This document shows positions 60,301 to 64,000 of a stretch of 64,000 nucleotides of DNA, piece by piece (within the stretch, counting starts at the first letter, position 1; each line of letters opens with the position of its first letter). The position numbers were made by a program, and so were the translations under genes. The notes below the pieces were generated by a model that did no database searches, was not told where the DNA came from, and saw only the letters and a list, made by a program, of their open reading frames with translations. The DNA lies in contig NC_052399.1 in assembly GCF_009389715.1 (NCBI RefSeq), positions 16,061,646 through 16,125,645 of the forward strand, written 5' to 3'. Source of the DNA: Phoenix dactylifera. Taxonomy: Eukaryota > Streptophyta > Magnoliopsida > Arecales > Arecaceae.

Positions 60301-63300
60301 TGGCACCACCTTTGCCAAGAAGACAACCAGTCTGGTTTGAAGCAACAAGAAGCCTAGATAAAAGAGCATTCTCTTTATTATCAGGCACAGCCATCACGAT
60401 CCTGTGCTGCACACGAAGGACAGCATCTTGCACTGGCGAAATTCTATCATTTGGGAGCTACAAACACCAATTAACTAAATTAATGAAGCTTGCTTATCAC
60501 TGTAACAATTATAAAATTATAAAATGCATACAGTTGCATAGCATTCATTACCAAGACACCTATAAATTCCTGGAAACAATGAGTCGAACTGACCGTGCCC
60601 ATGCTAAATCCATTTTAAGTTGACATTCAAACACTAATCAGTTTTAAGATACATGGAGTCATATAAAAAGTCACTTTGGATAAATAACAAATAAACAAGT
60701 TAAAAAGTAAAAGAAAGAAAAAGAGGAGAAACAACAAACTGCACAATCAGGCTAATGGAACTCCACCTCGGATAAGAGGAATACTTGATTAGTCTTCATT
60801 CAAATTCAAACTGTCTATCCGATGCATTAAGCATGCCTTTTTGCAGAAAACTAAAAAAGAAGAAGAAATAGCAAGTGTTGTCATGCCTCTCTTATCCAAA
60901 GAGAAAGACCCTTAGCAAATCACCATGAATATATATCAACTGGCCTAGCAGCATCGCACCACTTAAACAAGGCAAGAAAAAGTTCAAGAAAAAGGATCCA
61001 TTCAATAATTTCAAAAATAAAATAAAACAACACATAACATATGCTCTTACAAGGTTTAACAGAATCACAAAGTAATATAAATCATTGATTCATTAAAATG
61101 AATAGATAATGTAAATGCAACCCAAGCAAGAAACAAAAAAAAAAAAAGCAAATATGCCCTGAACCTGCGTAAGATCGCCCAAGGCATAGTGACTATCAAG
61201 ACATTGTTTTGGTAGGTGTTATAACAAAGAAGTCATATCATCAAGTTAACCAAATAATATAGATTAAGGATTCACAATCTCAACTTACACCACTCCAAAA
61301 TATTAGATTGTAATTATGCCCAATAAAGAACCTTAAAAAAAGAGACTGACGTGGGAAAAAAATCTTACACCTAAATAGACCTGGTTAAACTCCAATTATA
61401 CAGAAAGGTCCATGTTACTTTAACAACAAAAAGAAAGGAACAGCTCTCACCCTATAGAAGCCTTCTGAACATACAAACCAACCATATAAGAAGGTATCTC
61501 TTACACAAGGCATCATATGAAAAAGGAAACAAAACAAACAACACATTCTTTAGTGTTTTTTCTAGCACATAAGAGTACAGTGCAAGCATGCTCGCTTTAG
61601 TAGTAGAATGCAAAATCAACTTGCATTGTTTAATGATATGCATAAACCAGTGAACCTAGACGAAAAGTACATATGTTTCCAAAAGTGGGTTCATTAAAAA
61701 TTCCAATAAAAAAATGATACTACTAAATGAAAGTTAATGGAGCTCATTTTAGCGAATGATGTTGGGCATGTAACACATTCACAGGCATGTCATGCATTGA
61801 ATTTAGCATATGAATAGTTGATTCAAACGCAAGAGGCCATAAGATCACCTCTGCCAGTGATATACAATAATATAAGATCACATAATTTCATCGTTGTGAA
61901 TTTCACCCTTTTTCAAAAGAGTCACTACTGTATAGCGAGCAAATCTTAAAAAGTACTAGCATATTTGTTGACTTACTGTATCAATTTAGAGCCAAGGGCA
62001 ATCCTAAAACCGAATAGGATGTACAAACACCCCAGTCATGGTAAAATCACAGATTCGACAGAGGACAAGAGTTTGCTCTAATTGTAGTAAAACTTATCAT
62101 AGATAAAAAAATGCAGGAGTTTGACGTATGTAATCAAGCAGCTAACTTCAAAATATGAAGTCATGAAACTACTCATTGGATGAATCGCTTTGGCAATAGA
62201 CAGAGGAAACATGTAGAACTCAAAAGATAATATAGCTTATCACAAAATATATAAGCTAAAAAATTTGAGATAACTTGTGCAGGAAAAAAAATATCAGATC
62301 TAAGCATCGGAAAATAAGGTAACTGACAAATGCGGGTTCAAACACCCTTTATGGGTGCATGACAAGATTGAAGTCTTTCATTCCCATTATCCATGGCAAT
62401 TATCATATGCCAACTCTAAGTATACAAATAACCAAAGTTTCTACAGCTATCACTTTCAAAAGGTTTGGCAAATTAGCTTCATATCAAATATTTCTAATTA
62501 ACAATAACTTTAGGCCAATGTTGCACGGATATGCAAACCAGCTCATAGAATTTGTGTCGGTTAAGTACTATAATTGGATATACCCAAGAAAAACACATGG
62601 ATACTGCCAAATTTTTATTTTAGTTGTAGCTTCTAAATATTGTTAGAGTTGGTCAACTCCAAGAACGAGAATAACCCACTACAACAATGTCAAAAGTGAA
62701 CTTTTGTTCTTTTCAACATTGGTCAAGAATATTGGTATTACAATAACTTTGCTACATGCTGTTGTTCCAATATTTGTAAGACGATTGGGAAGCTTCAATG
62801 AGAAACATGCATATTGGAAGACCTTAAAACATAATATATTTTATATTTTCATGTACACAATATTTAATTTAAATATATTTAAATTATTTCCATGTATCCC
62901 TGTATCTCCTTTTCTTTTTTTGCCCTTTCGTCGAGTCAAGAACATGGATCCACACACAAATCTGACTCGTGTTAACGTCAACAATAGTACAGGCTGCTAC
63001 TAACCTGGATATGGTTGTCAGAAAATGATGCAACATAACAGGTCTCAAGCACATGCCCTCACGATTAACGCATATCACTGTAAAGTTCTTGAGGGTTTCA
63101 TAGTACACGACTAGAGAGACCACTTTCTGGCAATCAACAATAGTGGTGGTGGTGGTGGTGGTAAAAATAATAATAAGTAGTAACAATAAAACAAAAAAGT
63201 ATAGCACATATAAGTAAATCTACTCCTTTCAAAGGAGGAGGACTAGATGAAGATACAAAATCCCATATCTTTTCAACTAAGGGTACACTTTTAAATGTTT

Positions 63301-63983
63301 GAAAGATTTCTCGCTACAATAAAAACTATTTATTAGTAAGTGTTGAACCTCACTAAAACTCTCCATACCAAGTTCCCTTCCTAGCTATTGACCATGATAC
63401 AGCAAATACACAAACAAGAACCAGAAAAGTAACAGGAAAATCAGAATAGAAAAATATAGTATTTTGTTGATTTTTAAAGTAGAATATGGAAGAAAAAAAA
63501 TAAGGCCAGTACCGCAGGACCCGATATGACTATGATGCGATCATCTGATTCAGGTTCAGTCTCAAGAATTTTGATTTCGCAGCCTGTTTCGTGTTGAAGA
63601 GTCTTAATAATGCTCCCTCCTTTTCCAATCACACTTCCAACTTTGTCATTGGAACACATCAACCTATAAGTTAGTAGCTCTAGAGAAACTGGAGGCTGGC
63701 CCGCCACAGCAGCCCCTCCATGGAATTTAGAAAAAGGGGGAGCAATGCTTGAATGATAATCAGCAATATCATATGGTCTACTGGAAAAAGATGGTCCCTG
63801 AATCGGACGATGATAGCTTGCTGGTGGAAGACCTTCTGGCTGAGGAATAGAAGAAAATGAATGAGATGATGGCCCAGAAGGAACAGTTGCAGGAAATGAA
63901 TCACGATCACGAGGTGGATTCTCTAGCAGCTGCTGAGAAACAGATTGGAGCGCTTTCCTCACTGAATCAACAGCTCCTGTGAT
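54333..63983 (-). CDS. Multi-KH RNA-binding protein, HEN4/At4g18375-like (3' part)
   Basis: The 3' six exons of a gene that continues past the right edge. In gene order: 63983-63513, 60457-60203, 60003-59701, 54845-54763, 54667-54556, 54476-54333. All borders show AG/GT, phase is continuous, and they give 455 C-terminal residues ending LLQAFVLSESGAP. Three KH folds are visible: one with VGSVIGKGGSIIK in the first exon, one with TGCLLGKGGAIIAEM in the second and third, and a last one with SIYGEDGGCLRRIRE across the final three. The first exon opens with AVDSVRKALQSVSQQL, the end of another KH lying off-window. The family binds single-stranded RNA in the nucleus; HEN4 promotes floral AGAMOUS mRNA processing. 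Which member this is cannot be set from the C-terminus alone. Introns of 3.1 and 4.9 kb hold repeats, a MITE and a hAT-like element; a TGG repeat lies upstream of 63163. Confidence 0.93.
55199..55597. mobile_element. Tourist-like MITE in a KH-gene intron
   Basis: A 399-bp element flanked by TAA (55196-55198 and 55598-55600), the usual PIF/Harbinger duplication. The left end GAGTGCATTTGGCAGA pairs with the right end (reverse complement GGCTGCATTTGGTAGA). A 14-base poly(C) run lies at about 55232-55246. It is non-coding. Confidence 0.78.
58348..59072 (+). mobile_element. Degenerate hAT-like element in a KH-gene intron
   Basis: The left end CGGTGTTGTCAAAG pairs with the right end (reverse complement CAAGGTTGTCAAAAG). 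The flanks TGTGATCC (58340-58347) and TGCGACCC (59073-59080) agree in six of eight bases, fitting an 8-bp duplication. Inside, a short open stretch near 58660-58760 (acidic LEEEVNLEEIG...NDDYKPSED) could be a transposase scrap, but I cannot name it. The GGGCGCTCGTTTAGACC and GTGCCTCGGGC phrases near the ends are typical of hAT relics in plants. Confidence 0.6.
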
Positions 63984-64000
63984 CTGCAGAAAATTATTAA

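Overview
The window is nuclear DNA from a flowering plant. A monocot, possibly a palm, is my inference. It is based on GC-rich first exons, long introns, a starch synthase I with the 15-exon layout known from cereals, and the style of the Ty3-type elements. No species can be fixed by eye. The DNA is mostly AT-rich intergenic and intronic sequence packed with transposons, and I support four protein-coding genes, all on the minus strand.

Layout. 1-3068: the 5' end of a minus-strand Ty3/Gypsy Tat-like element (5' LTR, primer binding site, broken gag, then two tandem arrays of 108 bp and 119 bp units); the rest lies off the left edge. 4594-14166: a complete, young, non-coding LTR element with 3.4 kb LTRs, a 5-bp TATAT target duplication, a tRNA-iMet primer site and a polypurine tract; it looks like a Tekay/Del-derived LARD. 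14780-15375: a dead LINE RNase H fragment. 16414-16902 (perhaps to 16995): an intronless DREB-type AP2/ERF factor. 22432-23847: a TIR element filled by a 138-bp AT-rich tandem repeat.

26377-36841: a complete starch synthase I gene. I could join 15 exons with GT/AG borders and continuous phase into a 623-residue protein. Its introns carry an intact 282-bp TRIM element and a LINE remnant. 37464-37840: a SINE with a 14-bp target duplication. 38042-38879: a solo LTR of the same family as the element at the left edge, with a perfect 5-bp duplication. 39168-39633: a MITE. 41076-42146: a glutaredoxin-like cysteine-rich protein with a predicted N-myristoylation start. 42147-54332: a gene-poor 12 kb with local duplications and small insertions. 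54333-63983 (continuing past the right edge): the 3' six exons of a multi-KH RNA-binding protein of the HEN4/At4g18375 type, with a Tourist-like MITE and a hAT-like element in its largest intron.

The four genes have unrelated jobs (stress transcription factor, plastid starch synthesis, membrane-linked redox-type protein, nuclear RNA binding), and nothing suggests co-regulation. The most unusual content is the mobile-element biology: a non-autonomous element whose LTRs outweigh its interior, tandem arrays placed directly after gag, a TIR element hollowed out by a satellite, and an insertion that is little more than a poly(A) tail flanked by a 15-bp duplication.
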